A stretch of 64,000 bases of DNA from Callorhinus ursinus (GCF_003265705.1 NW_020313005.1:16560109-16624108), one strand, 5' to 3'; shown: positions 44,481-55,750, counted from the first letter of the stretch. Notes: generated from the letters alone by a model not told the origin. Numbers and translations are program-made.

Positions 44481-45579
44481 ATAACAAAAAAGGCAGAGAC
44501 CTCTCTGGAATCACCATGAGCTTATGATTTTAGGCTAACACACTAGCATTGACACACGCACAGCACCCACAAGAGAAGCTTAAGAAGCAGAATTGGGATA
44601 TCCTGCTGGAAGCCACTAGAGTGGATATAAAATAGAGAAGACAGACAGCACAGGTCCATCACTCACCCCGATGATTGTTGCCAACCTCTCTCATCCAGTC
44701 TTTACCTGACACATGGAGTGTGGCCAGGTGGAGGTAATAGGCAAAGACAGCTCAGCCTATCCTCAGTAAACACTCCATAAATCTGTGACAGACAATATCA
44801 CTACCATAGCCTTGTCTAGCTCTACTACCACTATGCAGTGACTACTTCTGCTAATGATTTAACAATGCCCTGGAATGAAAGCTTTTTGTCCCTCAGCAAG
44901 TAGGTCCAAGGCAAAAGAAGTACAAATACTTCTCGAGGTTAACAAACATGGTTTACAAAAATTGTACATCAAAATAAGTCAAAATTGAGGCATTTTGTAG
45001 GTCAGGATAGGGGCGAATGTACTATATTTCCTTTGTTCTATGATATACAACTTCCCAAATCTCTGCATTGTGGTGTGTTTTTGGTAGCATGTTGTTGATT
45101 AATTGGACCTATTTTTTGTTCTTTCTCAGAGGATCATAGACCAATGGTGTACTTATAAATAATGATATTTTAGATTCAATTAAATATGGTAATTAAACTG
45201 GGTTTGGGAAAAGTTGTCATTGAACATTGAAAAAATGTTCACATAGAGCTTGGTGAAGAAAGAGTTTAACTCGTAATATTCTACTAGTACTGATATCCTC
45301 ATGTTTTTAACACATATACATGCAGTTATACTATATTATATGCTCACACATATTAATATAAGCACAAAGAAAAAGCTAAGTGTTTAAGACCAAAGGGTAA
45401 AATTCATAAAATAGAGTTTCTAATTCCTATTCTATTATCCTTTGATCAAAATAAAAAGGGCTGATGCCTATATTCTTTCTGTGAACATATGCATTGTTTA
45501 TGCTTGAGGGCTTGACTCTGTACACGTAAGAGCACCCTTGTTGCCTCTCTGACTGTATCTCTTACCTCTTCTTTCTCTC
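44481..45579. other. Unassigned unique DNA, AT-rich
   Basis: No gene or recognised repeat. Confidence 0.42.
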
Positions 45580-45960
45580 CACTCCAGCCTCCCTGTCTTC
45601 TTGCTCCTAGCCAAGCACGCAGAATATGCTCCTGCCTCACAAGCCTTGCACTTGGTCCCTCTGCCTAGAATGCCCTTGTCTAGACAGTCAAGTTTTTCCT
45701 CTCTTCCTATACTTCCCATCTCCACGTTCCCCTATCCTCACCCATCCCGCCCCCGCGTAAGTTTTCCCACTTAGCATTTATTGCTGACTGGAACACTGTA
45801 TAAACTTTGCCGATTAGTATCCCCTACTAGATGAGGGCTCAAATGAAAGCAAGAAAGCTTGAGTATTTTGTTCTTGCTATCTCCCCCATAACTAAGACTG
45901 TTCCGACTGTATGGTAGAAGCTCAACAAATACCTGTTGATTAATTCATTGATGAGGAAGA
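45580..45960 (+). mobile_element. L2 LINE fragment, sense
   Basis: Good sense L2: 'gcctcacaagccttgcactt', 'ggtccctctgcctagaatgc', 'ccactagatgagggctcaa'-like 'cctactagatgagggctcaa', 'agaagctcaacaaatacctg', 'ttgattaattcattgatgag'. The minus frames at 45446-45725 are its shadow. Confidence 0.82.
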
Positions 45961-46320
45961 TATTGATGCTGGGGCTATCTATAATATAGAAGAATCAGAG
46001 GAGAGACATGAAACGGTTCTAAAGTCTCTGCTGTAGCAATGACTAGGAGTGTGAGTTTCACCTTGGGCTGACTTTGGAAAGAAAGAGACGTCTCCTATTT
46101 CAGTGCTGGTGGGGGTTTGTCCAAGTATCAATCCAACATATAAGCCAGCGTGTCCGCTTTGAAAATGAGGAGTCCTTTCAGAGGTCGGATCTATTTTATA
46201 AGCAATTGAGGTTAGCAGCACACAAGTTAACCAGATATCACAAGAGGAATATGTCCAATTGACTTTTATTGCCATTAGATTGTACTTTAGAAACGGCACA
46301 TGCATTAACTTTCATATTTA

Positions 46321-46530
46321 TTTATTTATTTTTAAGATTTTTTTTTTTATTTATTTGAGAGAGAATGAATGAGAGAGAGAGAGAGAGAGCACATAAGGGC
46401 GGGAGGGTCGAGGGAGAAGCAGAATCCGCCGCTAAGCAGGGAGCCCCACGTTGGACTCGATCCCGGGACTCCAGGATCATGACCCAAGCCGAAGGCAGTC
46501 GCCCAACCAACTGAACTACCCAGGCACCCT
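46321..46530 (-). mobile_element. SINEC retroposon, antisense
   Basis: 'aagatttttttttttattta', GAGA body, 'aagggcgggagggtcgaggg', 'actcgatcccgggactccag' and 'gaactacccaggcaccct'. 14-bp duplications AACTTTCATATTTA and AATTTTCATATTTA (46307-46320, 46531-46544), one mismatch. Confidence 0.96.
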
Positions 46531-46599
46531 AATTTTCATATTTAAAAGAGGAAAGGTAAATGCACAGCTTTTCCGGACCTGTTTGAAGTCTTCATTTTT

Positions 46600-46790
46600 T
46601 TTTTTAAGTTTTTATTTACTTATTTGAGAGAGACAGAGATAGAGAGTGAGAGAGCATGATTGGGGAGGAGAGGGAGAAGCAGGCTCCCTGCTGCTGAGCG
46701 GGAAACCCAACCTGGAGCTGGATTCCAGGACCCTGAGATCATGACCTGAGCCGAAGGCAGAGGCTTAACCGACAGCCACCGAGGCACCCC
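46600..46790 (-). mobile_element. SINEC retroposon, antisense
   Basis: T-run, 'agtttttatttacttatttg', GAGA body, 'gagctggattccaggaccct', 'atgacctgagccgaaggcag', end 'ccaccgaggcacccc'. 16-bp duplications TGAAGTCTTCATTTTT and TGAAACCTTCATTTTT (46584-46599, 46791-46806) with two mismatches. Confidence 0.95.
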
Positions 46791-46875
46791 TGAAACCTTC
46801 ATTTTTGAAGGTTAAAAAAAATGTAAATGAAATGGTGCTGAAAATGTTTAGGAGACAAGCATCTGATTAATTTTT

Positions 46876-47086
46876 TTTAAGATTTTATTCATTTATTTAT
46901 TCGAGAGAGAGTGAGAGAGCATGCACGTTCAGGTGTGAGTAGGGGTAGGAGCATAGGGGAAGGGAGAAGGAGGAGAAAGAATCTGGAGTGGACTCTGTGC
47001 CAAGCAGAGTCTCACATGGGGCTCGATCACACCACTCTGAGATAATGACTTGAGCCGCTTAACTGACTGAGCCACCCAGGCACCCT
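46876..47086 (-). mobile_element. SINEC retroposon, antisense
   Basis: 'aagattttattcatttattt', GAGA body, 'aagcagagtctcacatgggg', 'gactgagccacccaggcacc'. Duplications of about 17 bp, GCATCTGATTAATTTTT and GCATCTAATTTATTTTT (46859-46875, 47087-47103), with two mismatches. Third of three same-strand SINECs in 770 bp. Confidence 0.94.
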
Positions 47087-47103
47087 GCATCTAATTTATT
47101 TTT

Positions 47104-47984
47104 AATGAACTTTTGAGATTCCCTATTTTACCTTATTCAGTTAGTTTTTACTTGGTTCACTTTTTAATTCTGTAGACTACTCAGTATCCACGGTCTTTCT
47201 TTAAGCAAACACACATGCACACACAGACATGCGCACACAGATTCACACTGAGGTGTGCTTTTCAAGGTCTCATCATGTTTAGCAAATATTTCACATGAAA
47301 CAATATGTTCATCTGTTATACTGATTGCCAAGATTACAGCATGACAACAAACATTATTTGGGGGATAGAAGCTAAAATTACAGCCCAGTCTGCCGTCTGC
47401 AGCGATGAATGGATGCATGTTAATTTTCTGCAGCAACGTCCATTACATGAGAGTGAGGACTCCCAGGGCATTCGCATGACAGCCGTCAGGCTGGACGGCT
47501 CTGTGGTGGAGACAGATGAGTCAGTGGGCTGCTGGAAAACCCACACACCTTTAGGGCCCCCTGACTAGGAAGGCTGTAACAATTAATGTCCTCGTGAAGA
47601 TGCAGATACCACATGAAATTTGTGTGCGTGTCCTTTATTATGAAAGGCAACATGGAAAGCCGTAGCAGAGGAAGGTTTTAGCTGCAGATATAGAACAGCG
47701 CTACCCACCGCTTAATGAATAGTATGTGGAAGCCAGCCCACATTTCTGGAACAATGAAAATCAGGGGAGGCTTCAAGGTTTCCCCATAAGCTCACATAGA
47801 GGAAAGCAACTTTTACAGTTGTTCCCAAGTTTTAAATGGTCTAATTTTGTCCCTAAATGGGAGAGCTGTTTAGAAGGAAGCTTATTGAATCTAGTTGTTA
47901 TAATTTTTTCTAATGTGAGCGAAACTTTTTCATGATGTCTAAAATCCTATTCTGGTAGCAAAAAAGCAATGGGCTTCCTCAAAC
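47104..47984. promoter_or_regulatory. Repeat-free stretch; candidate conserved element
   Basis: Bracketed by repeats but itself free of them. The part at 47260-47480 has varied, non-simple sequence with ATGCAT (47413-47418), TTAATTTTCTGCAG and CATTACATGA motifs, the texture of a conserved non-coding element. Opposed short frames at 47164-47568 lack domains. Confidence 0.25.
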
Positions 47985-48490
47985 TGACATTAGTTTTCTA
48001 TCACTGCTATAACAAAGTATCACCAAAGTACTGGCTTGAAACAACACAAATTTGTTATTTTACAGTTTTGTACATGAGGAATCTGACTTAGGTCTCACTT
48101 GGCTGAAATCAGGGTATGGGCAGGGCTGCCTCCCTTTCTGGGGATCTGGAAGAGAATCCATTTTCTTGTTTTTTCCCGCGTCTTGAGGCCACTTACGATC
48201 CCTGGCTCATGGTCCCCTTCCTCCATCTTCAAAGCCAGCATTATAGCATCTCTCTGGCCCTTCCTATCTCACATCTCTCCCTGAGCACAGCCTGAAAAAG
48301 TTCTCCACTTCTAAGAATCCATATAAATAAATTGCCCCTACCTGATAAGCCAGGATAATCTCCCCATATATAGGTCCTTAACTTAATTGTATCTGCAAAA
48401 TCCATTTTGCCATATAAAGTAATACATACAGAGGTTGTGGGAATTAGGATGAGGAAATGTTTAGAGGACATTCTTGTGCCTACCAAAGCT
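47985..48490. mobile_element. Ancient interspersed repeat, family not assigned
   Basis: Matches a mammal-wide repeat I recognise by its text: 'tagttttctatcactgctat', 'ggcttgaaacaacacaaatt', 'tcaaagccagcattatagca', 'gccaggataatctccccata', 'ttaggatgaggaaatg'. I am confident it is an old interspersed repeat but not of its Repbase name; an ancient L1-linked or LTR origin is possible. Confidence 0.6.
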
Positions 48491-48576
48491 ATGTGGGAAA
48501 GAACCAACATGGTAGCAAGTAAAATCTGCCTCCATCATGTTTACAATTTATTCATTTATGAAGAGTTACCATAGGT

Positions 48577-48651
48577 TATTTTATATATTTTATTTTATTT
48601 TATTTTATTTTTATTATGTTATGTTATGTTGTTATGTTATGTTATGTTATG
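48577..48651 (-). repeat. L1 tail, (TTTTA)n and (TTATG)n
   Basis: On the plus strand TTTTA units are followed by about seven TTATG units (48612-48651), in place of a plain poly-A tail. The same motif in shorter form starts the other L1 3' ends at 58428 and 63690, so it belongs to this L1 family's 3' terminus and has expanded here. Confidence 0.88.
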
Positions 48652-49087
48652 CTAATCACCATACATCACATCATTAGTTTTTGATGTAGTGTTCCATGAT
48701 TCATTGTTTGTGCATAACACCCAGTGCTCCATTCCATACGTGCCCTTTTTAATACCCATCACCAAGCTAACCCATCCCCCGACCCCCCTCACCTCTAGAA
48801 CCTTCAGTCTGTTTCTCAGAGTCCATCGTCTCTCATGGTTCGTCTCCCCCTCCAATTTCTCCCACTTCATTTTTCCCTTCCTACTATCTTCTTCTTTTTC
48901 TTATCATATAATGTATTGTTTCAGAGGTACAGGTCTGTGATTCAACAGTCTTACACAATTCACAGCACTCACCATAGCACGTACCCTCCCCAATGTCTAT
49001 CACCCAGCCACCCCATCCCTCCCACCCCACCACGCCAGCAACCCTCAGTTTGTTTCCTGAGATTAAGAATTCCTCATATCAGTGAGA

Positions 49088-52000
49088 TCATATGATACAT
49101 GTCTTTCTCTGATGACTTATTTCACTCAGCATACACTCCAGTTCCATCCACGTCATTGCAAATGGCAAGATTTCATTCCTTTTGATGGCTGCATAATATT
49201 CCATTGTGTATAGATACCACATCTTCTTTATCCATTCATCTGTCAGCGGATATCGTGGCTCTTTCCATAGTTTGGCTATTGCAGATATTGCTGCTATAAA
49301 CGTCGGGGTGCATGTACCACTTCGGATCACTACATTTGTATCTTTAGGGTAATACCGGTAGTGTAATTTCTGGGTCGTATGGTAACTCTATTTTAAACTT
49401 TTTGAGGAACCTCCATACTGTTTTCTAGAGTGGCTGCACCAGCTTGCATTCCGATCAACAAAATAGGAAGGCTCCCCTTTCTCCGCATCCCCACCAACAT
49501 CTGTCGTTTCCTGACTTGTTAATTTTAGCCATTCTGACTGGTGTAAGGTGGTATCTCATTGAGGTTTTGATTTGGCTTTCCCAGATGCCAAGCGATGTTG
49601 AGCACTTTTTCATGTGTCTGTTGGCCATTTGGATGTCTTCTTTGGAAAAATGTCTGTTCATGTCTTCTGCCCATTTCCTGATTGGATCATTTGTTCTTTG
49701 GGTGTTGAGTTTGATAAGTTCTTTATACATTTTAGATACTAGCCCCTCACCTGATACGTCATTTGCAAATATCTTCACCCATTCTGTCAGTTGTCTTTTG
49801 GTTTTGTTGACTGTTTCTTTTGTTGTGCAAAAGCTTTTTCTTGATGAAATCCCAATAGTTCATTTTTGCCCTTGCTTCCCTTGCGTTGGCAATGTTTCTA
49901 GGAAGAAGTTGCTGTGACTGAGGTCGAAGAGGTTGCTGCCTGTGTTCTTTAGGATTTTGATGGACTCTTGTCTCACATTTAGGTCTTTCAACCATTTATG
50001 AATCTATTTTTGTGTGTGGCATAAGGAAATGGTCCCCAGTTTCATTCTTCTGCATGTGGCTGTCCAATTTTCCCAACACTATTTGTTGAAGAGACTGTCT
50101 TTGTTCCATTGGACATTCTTTCCTGCTTTGTTGAAGATTAGTTGACCATAGAGTTGAGGGTCCATTTCTGGGCCCTCTATTCTGTTCCATTGATCTATGT
50201 GTCTCTTTCTGTGCCAGTACCATACGGTCTTGATGATGACAGCTTTGTAATAGAGCTTGAAGTCCGGACTTGTAATGCCACTGGCTTTGCTTTGCTTTCT
50301 CAACATTCCTCTGGCTATTCGGGGTCTTTTCTGGTTCCATACAAATTTTAGGATTATTTGTTCCATTTCTTTGAAAAAAGTGGATGGTATTTTGATAGGG
50401 ACTTCATTAAATGTGTAGATTGCTCTAGGTATTGACATCTTCACAATATTTGTTCTTCCAATCCATGAGCATGGAACGATTTTCCATTTCTTTGTGTCTT
50501 CCTCAATTTCTTTCATGAGTATTTTGTAGTTTTCTGAGGACAGATTCTTTGACTCTTTGCTTAGAGTTATTCCTAGGTATCTTATGGTTTTGGGTGCAGT
50601 TGTAAATGGGATTGACTCCTTAATTTTTCTGTCTTCTGTCTTGTTGTTGGTGTGTAGGAATGCCACTGATTTCTGTGCATTGATTTTATATCCTGCCACT
50701 TTACTGAATTGCTGTATGAGTTCTAGCAGTTTTGGGGTGGAGTCTTTTGGGTTTTCCACATAAAGTATCATATCTGCAAAGAGTGAGAGTTTGACTTCTT
50801 TGCCTATTTGGATGCCTTTGATTTCTTTTTGTTGTCTGATTGCTGTGGCTAGGACTTCTAGTACTATGGTGAATAGCAGTGGTGATAGCAGACATCCTTG
50901 CCATGTTCCTGACCTTAGGGGGAAAGCTCTCAGCTTTTCCCCATTGAGAATGATATTCACTGTGGATGTTTCATAGATGGCTTTTATGATATTGAGGTAT
51001 GTACCCTCTATCTATTGAGAGGATCCTATGATTCTTGTTCTTTCTTTTATCAATGTATTGTATCACATTGATTGATTTGTGGATGTTGAACCACCTTGCA
51101 GCCCAGGAATAAGTCCCATTTGGTCATGGTGAATAATCCTTTTAATGTACTGTTGGATACTATTGGCTGATATTTTGGTGAGAATTTTTGCATCCATATT
51201 CATCAGGAATATTGGTGTATAATTCTCCTTTTTGATGGAGTCTCTTTCTGGTTTGGGGATCAAGGTAATGGTGGCCTCATAAAACGAGTTTGGAAGTTTT
51301 CCTGCCATTTCTATTTTCTGGAATAGTTTCAGAAAAATTGGTGTTAATTCTTCTTTAAATGTTTGGTAGAATTCCCCTGGAAGCCATCTGGCCATGGGCT
51401 CTTGTTTGTTGGGAGATTTTTGATGACCACTTCAATTTCCTTAGTGGTTATAGGTCTGTTCTGGTTTTCTATTTCTTCCTGGTTCAGTTTTGGTAGTTGA
51501 TACATCTCTAGAAATGCACCCATTTCTTCCAGAATATCCTATTTGCTGGCATAGAGTTGCTCATAATATGTTCTTATAATTGTTTGTATTTCTTTGGTAT
51601 TGGTTGTGATCTCTCCTCTTTCATTCATGATTTTATTTGGGTCATTTCTCTCTTCTTTTTGATAAGTTTGGCCAGGGGGTTATCATTCTTATGAATTCTA
51701 TCAAAGAACCAGCTCCTGGTTTTGTTGATTTGTTCTACTGTTCTTTTGGTTTCTATTTCATTGATTTCTGCTCTGATCTTTATTATTTCTCTTCTCCTGT
51801 TGGGTTTAGGCTTTATTTGCTGTTCTTTCTCCAGCTCCTTCAGGTGTAGGTTTAGGTTGTGTATTTGAGACCTTTCTTGTTTCTTGAGAAAGTCTTATAC
51901 TGCTATATACTTTCCTCTTAGGACGCCTTTGCTGCGTCCCAAAGATTTTGAACAGTTGTGTTTTCATTTTCATTGGTTTCCATGAATTTTTTAATTCTTC

Positions 52001-52802
52001 TTTAATTTCCTGGTTGACCCATTCATTCTTTAGTAGGATGCTCTTTAGCTTCCATGTATTTGAGTTCTTTCCGACTTTCCTCTTGTGATTGAGTTCTAGT
52101 TTCAAAGCATTGTGGTCTGAAAATATGCAGGGAATAATCCCAATCTTTTGGTACTGGTTGAGACCTGATTTGTGACCTAGGATGTGATCTATTCTAGAGA
52201 ATGTTCCATGAGCACGAGAGAAGAATGTGTATTCCATTGCTTTGGGATGAAATGTTCTGAACATGTCTGTGAAGTCCATTTGGTCCAGTGTGTCATTTAA
52301 AGTCTTTATTTCCTTGTTGATCTTTTGCTTAGATGATCTGTCCATTTCAGTGAGGGGCATGTTAAAGTCCCCCACTATTATTGTATTGTTGTCAATATGT
52401 TTCTTTGCTTTCATTATTAATTGGCTTATATAACTGGCTGCTCCCATGTTAGGGGCATAGATATTTACAATTGTTAAATCTTCTTGTTGGATAGACCCTT
52501 TACGTATGATATAGTGTCCTTCCTCATCTCTTATTATAGTCTTTGGTTTAAAATCTAATTTGTTTGATATAAGGATTGCCACCCCAGGTTCCTTTTGGTG
52601 TCCATCAGCATGGTAAATGGTTTTCTACCCACTCACTTTCAATCTGGAGGTGTCTTTGGGTCTACAATGAGTCTCTTGCAGACAACATATTGATGGGTCT
52701 TTTTTTTTTTTTTATCCAATCTGATACCCTGTGTCTTTTGATTGGGGTATTTAGCCCATTTACATCCAGGGTAACTATTGAAAGATATGAATTTAGTGCC
52801 AT
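49088..52802 (-). pseudogene. L1 ORF2 (endonuclease/reverse transcriptase), broken
   Basis: ORF2 starts at the ATG at 52802-52800 (MALNSYLS, then VTLDVNGLNTPIKR), 79 bp after the ORF1 stop region, and ends at 49088. It spans about 1,240 codons, slightly short of the usual ~1,275. The endonuclease domain shifts frame at an A14 run (52713-52700), meets a TAG at 52627-52625, then continues for 258 residues (52582-51806) with VGDFN, RIDHIL and SDHN catalytic-site motifs. Reverse transcriptase follows in pieces: 51395-51063 with [10 protein letters not shown], and 50960-50079 (293 residues) with SPLLF and YLGI. The FADD active site reads FADM (50780-50769), one codon short. The C-terminal pieces (50340-49996, 49995-49759, 49778-49455 with a Cys-rich CWWGC, 49330-49088 with WIKKMWY) lie in different frames. 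Clearly non-functional. Confidence 0.93.
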
Positions 52803-52881
52803 TGTATTGCCTGTAAGGTGACTGTTACTGTATATTGTCTGTTCTTTTCTGGTCTATGTTACTTTTAGGCTCTCTCTTTGC

Positions 52882-53771
52882 TTAGAGGACCCCTTTCAAT
52901 ATTTCTTGTAGGGTTGGTTTCATGTTTGAAAATTCCTTTAGTTTTTGTTTGTCCTGGAAGATTTTTATCTCTCCTTCTCTTTTCAGTGACAACCTAGCTG
53001 GATATAATATTCTTGGCTGCGTATTTTTCTCATTTAGCATTCTGAATCCATCATGCCAGTCCTTTCTAGCCTTCCAGGTCTCTGTGGATAGGTCTGTTGC
53101 AAATCTAATGTTCCTACCATTGTAGGTTACAGATTTCTTCTCCCAAGCTGCTTTCAGGATTTTCTCTTTGTCTCTGAGACTCGTAAGTTTTAGTATTAGA
53201 TGTTGGGGTGTTGACCCTTTTTTATTGATTTTGAGAGGGGTTCTCTGTGCCTCCTGAATTTTGATGCCTGTTTCCTTCTCCAAATTAGGGAAGTTCTCTC
53301 CTATAATTTGCACCAATATACCTTCTTCCCCTCTCTCTCTTTCTTCTTCTTCTGGCATCCCAATTATTCTAATATTTTTTCATCTTATGGTATCACTTAT
53401 CTCTCGAATTCTGCCCTTGTGATCCAGTAGTTGTTTATCTCTCTTTTTCTCAGCTTCTTTATTTTCCATCATTTGGTCTTCTATATCACTAATTCTCTCT
53501 TCTGCCTCATTTATTCTCGCAGTTAGAGCCTCCATTTTTTATTGTACGTCATTAATAGCCTTTTTTATTTCAACTTGGTTAGATTTTAGTTCTTTTATTT
53601 CTCCAGAAAGGGTTTCCCTAATATCTTCCATGTTTTTTTCACCCCAGCTAGTATCTTTATAATCGTCATTCTGAACTCTAGTTCTGACATCTTACTAATG
53701 TCCATATTGATTAGGTACCTGGCAGTAGGTACTGCCTCTTGTTCTTTTTGTTTAAGGTGATTTTTTTCCAT
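52882..53771 (-). pseudogene. L1 ORF1 (RNA-binding chaperone), broken
   Basis: Begins near the ATG at 53771 (MEKNHLKQKEQEAV) and ends at 52882 in EILKGVL, the usual C-terminus of this L1 family. The N-terminal piece (to 53595) contains MSELEFRMTIIKILAG and leaves frame soon after; the coiled-coil middle is disrupted; the RRM and C-terminal domains are intact for 158 residues (53358-52882) with NFPNLEKE, LILKLTS and RNIRFATDLS. In intact L1 the protein trimerises by the coiled coil and coats L1 RNA. This copy lacks a continuous frame. Confidence 0.92.
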
Positions 53772-53879
53772 CTTGTCATTTTGTCCAGAGGAGAATAGAT
53801 GAATTAGAGAACAAAATGCTAACAGGGTAACAACGACCCCAGAAAAATATACACTAAACCAATCAGAAGACACCTGAAA

Positions 53880-54470
53880 CCAGGGGAAAAGAAAGAGAAA
53901 GAAAGAAAAAAGAAAAAAAGAAAAGGATAAAAAAAATATGATCAAATATGATCAGATTGGTGCATAGATCAGTGCCACACGCTAGATTTTGGGCCTATTT
54001 TGGTCTGTTAGAAGACAGTGCCTCCCAAAATTTTAAAAAGAGAAACTTACACATGTACAGAAATAAGGGTAAATATGATGAAGGAAAAAAAATATGATGA
54101 AGGGATGGAATATGACTGTAAAGATGAAAATTATAAAAGATTTTATAAAAGGAATTGATAAGATAAGAAGTTGGTTGAAAAAAGAAAGAAGAGGATTAAA
54201 AAAAAAGGGAGAGAATGTAATAAGGCAGGAGAGTAGATCAAAGCCATACACTAGAGATTTAGAGTATATTTTGATCTGTTAGAAGAAATTGTATATCAAA
54301 ATCTTAAAGCAAGAACAACTTATATATGTACCAAAAATAAGGTTAACTACTATGAAGGGATAGAATATGACTCTAAAAATGAAAAATAAAAAAGATTTTT
54401 TAAAAAGGGATTGAAAAGATGTTGGCTGAAAAGGGGAAAAAGAAAAATTTTAAAAAGAAAAAAAAGAAAA
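53880..54470 (-). repeat. A-rich tandem duplication in the L1 5' UTR
   Basis: Two diverged copies of a ~255-270 bp unit lie in tandem. Shared anchors are TCTGTTAGAAGA (54004 and 54275), GGGATGGAATATGACT versus GGGATAGAATATGACT (about 54103 and 54357), and TTGGTTGAAAA versus TTGGCTGAAAA (about 54171 and 54425). The period varies because of small insertions. It lies between the GC-rich 5' UTR and ORF1. Confidence 0.85.
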
Positions 54471-54529
54471 TTAAAAAATTAAGTTTGAAAGACTAAAGAA
54501 TCATGGGAAAAAAGCCATGAATTCTATGT

Positions 54530-55540
54530 GCAGTATTCCCCTAGCGCTGGATTTCTGCCGTTCTTATTGTTCAGTAAACTTGGTCTTGGTTGGCTGTTCT
54601 TGCTGATCTTCTGGGGGAGGGGCCTGTTGCCGTGGTTCCCAAATGTCTTTGCTGGAGGCGAAATTGCCCCGCCCTTGTCGGTCTGGGCTAAGTCATCTGC
54701 TCAGGTTTGCTCTCAGATTTGTTCCCTGCAAGCTTTCTGTTCAGCTGTGGAGGCTGAGAGTGCAAATGGGGCCTCCCAATCTCCACCCCGGAGAAGCCGA
54801 GAACTCAGAGCCCCACTCCTCAGTGCGTCCCCAGAGAAAAGCAGTCAGTCACTCCCATCTCCCTGGTCTCCAGCTGCACTCCGTGCTCACCCGGCCTGTG
54901 ACCGAGCGTTTCTATCTCTGGCACCCGACCCCGTGTAGAGTCTTCAAACCCAGCAGATCCCTGTGGTGCACTCCCGTGCCGCTCCTCCTGGGGGAGGAAG
55001 GGGAGTCTCCCCGGATCTGCCGCTTGTTGGGTCCCTGCTGGAGGAGCAGTGGACTGACTGTGCTGCAGATCACAGTTTATGGCAACCCCGAGCTGAGAGC
55101 CCGCGCCTCGGCTCTGTCTCTGTAGCTGGCTTCCCCGCTCCAATACCTGGGAGCTCTGCCACACTCAGGCACCCCTGGTCTTTCTGTGACCCCGAGGGTC
55201 CTGAGACCACACTCTCCCACGAGGGTTCTACCCCCTGCTTAGCCACTGGAGCGACATCCCTCAGTGCAGCCAACTTCTAAAATTCTGATTTTGTGCTCCG
55301 GGGCTCCATCACTTGCCAGAAGCAGCCCACGGAGGCCTCCTCCCCCGCCGTCTATTCTCCCAAATATCACCTTGGATTCACTTCTCCGCAAGTCCTACCT
55401 TCCAGAAGTGGTTGCTTTTCTGTTCAGAGAGTTGCTGCTATTCTTTTCTTCAGTCTCCTGTTGACTTTGTAGGTGTTCAGAATGGTTTGATCCCTATCTA
55501 GCTGAATTCCTGGGACCAGACGAAATTTAGGTCTCAAACT
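54530..55540 (-). promoter_or_regulatory. GC-rich L1 5' UTR / internal promoter region
   Basis: A GC- and CpG-rich kilobase at the 5' end of the L1, in sharp contrast to the AT-rich flanks. The outer end carries 'gttcagaatggtttgatccc', 'tatctagctgaattcctggg' and 'accagacgaaatttaggtct', which I recognise as L1 5' UTR text. L1 5' UTRs contain an internal Pol II promoter and often an antisense promoter. Several open frames run on the plus strand (54528-54938, 54643-55125, 54963-55280), antisense to the L1; the longest is 160 codons and rich in Pro, Ser, Arg and Leu. Confidence 0.8.
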
Positions 55541-55549
55541 TATCTGCCA

Positions 55550-55750
55550 CATTCTTTCATTCAACACATATTTACTGAATGTCTACTAAATGCCAAGCTT
55601 TGTTCTGGTCACTGGGGATGTAGTGGTGAATAAGACGAATTTGCTGACCATGAGATATTTATATTGTCAAAGGGGAGGTAGATAGTATATAAATAAAGAA
55701 ATATATCACGTAATGTCAGATAATGATACATACTATAAAGGTAAATGGTA
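55550..55750 (-). mobile_element. L2 3' end, antisense
   Basis: 'tttcattcaacacatattta', 'gaatgtctactaaatgccaa', 'ggtcactggggatgtagtgg', 'agtatataaataaagaaata'. A clear L2 antisense 3' end immediately beyond the L1 5' end; the L1 probably inserted next to or into it. Confidence 0.82.

Larger units (their letters stand above)
48577..55540 (-). mobile_element. Near full-length L1 LINE, antisense
   Basis: About 6.95 kb read on the minus strand: GC-rich 5' UTR (about 55540-54530), A-rich 5' UTR segment (about 54530-53780), ORF1 (53771-52882), 79-bp spacer, ORF2 (52802-49088), 3' UTR and (TTATG)n/(TTTTA)n tail ending near 48577. The 3' UTR text ('gttccatgattcattgtttg', 'ataacacccagtgctccat') is shared with the L1 pieces at 30122, 58428 and 63690. 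L1 encodes an RNA-binding chaperone and an endonuclease/reverse transcriptase and mobilises the SINECs. Both ORFs here are broken by frameshifts and stops, so it is a dead copy. No target duplication could be read; the 5' boundary is approximate because an L2 begins directly beyond it. Confidence 0.95.

Noticed and set aside
48612..48651. Regular TTATG repeats as a CRISPR-like or telomere-like array
   Set aside because: Five-base units without spacers at the 3' end of an L1; it is the expanded L1 tail.
49444..49917. 157-residue hydrophobic plus-strand frame
   Set aside because: Antisense shadow of the C-terminal part of L1 ORF2.
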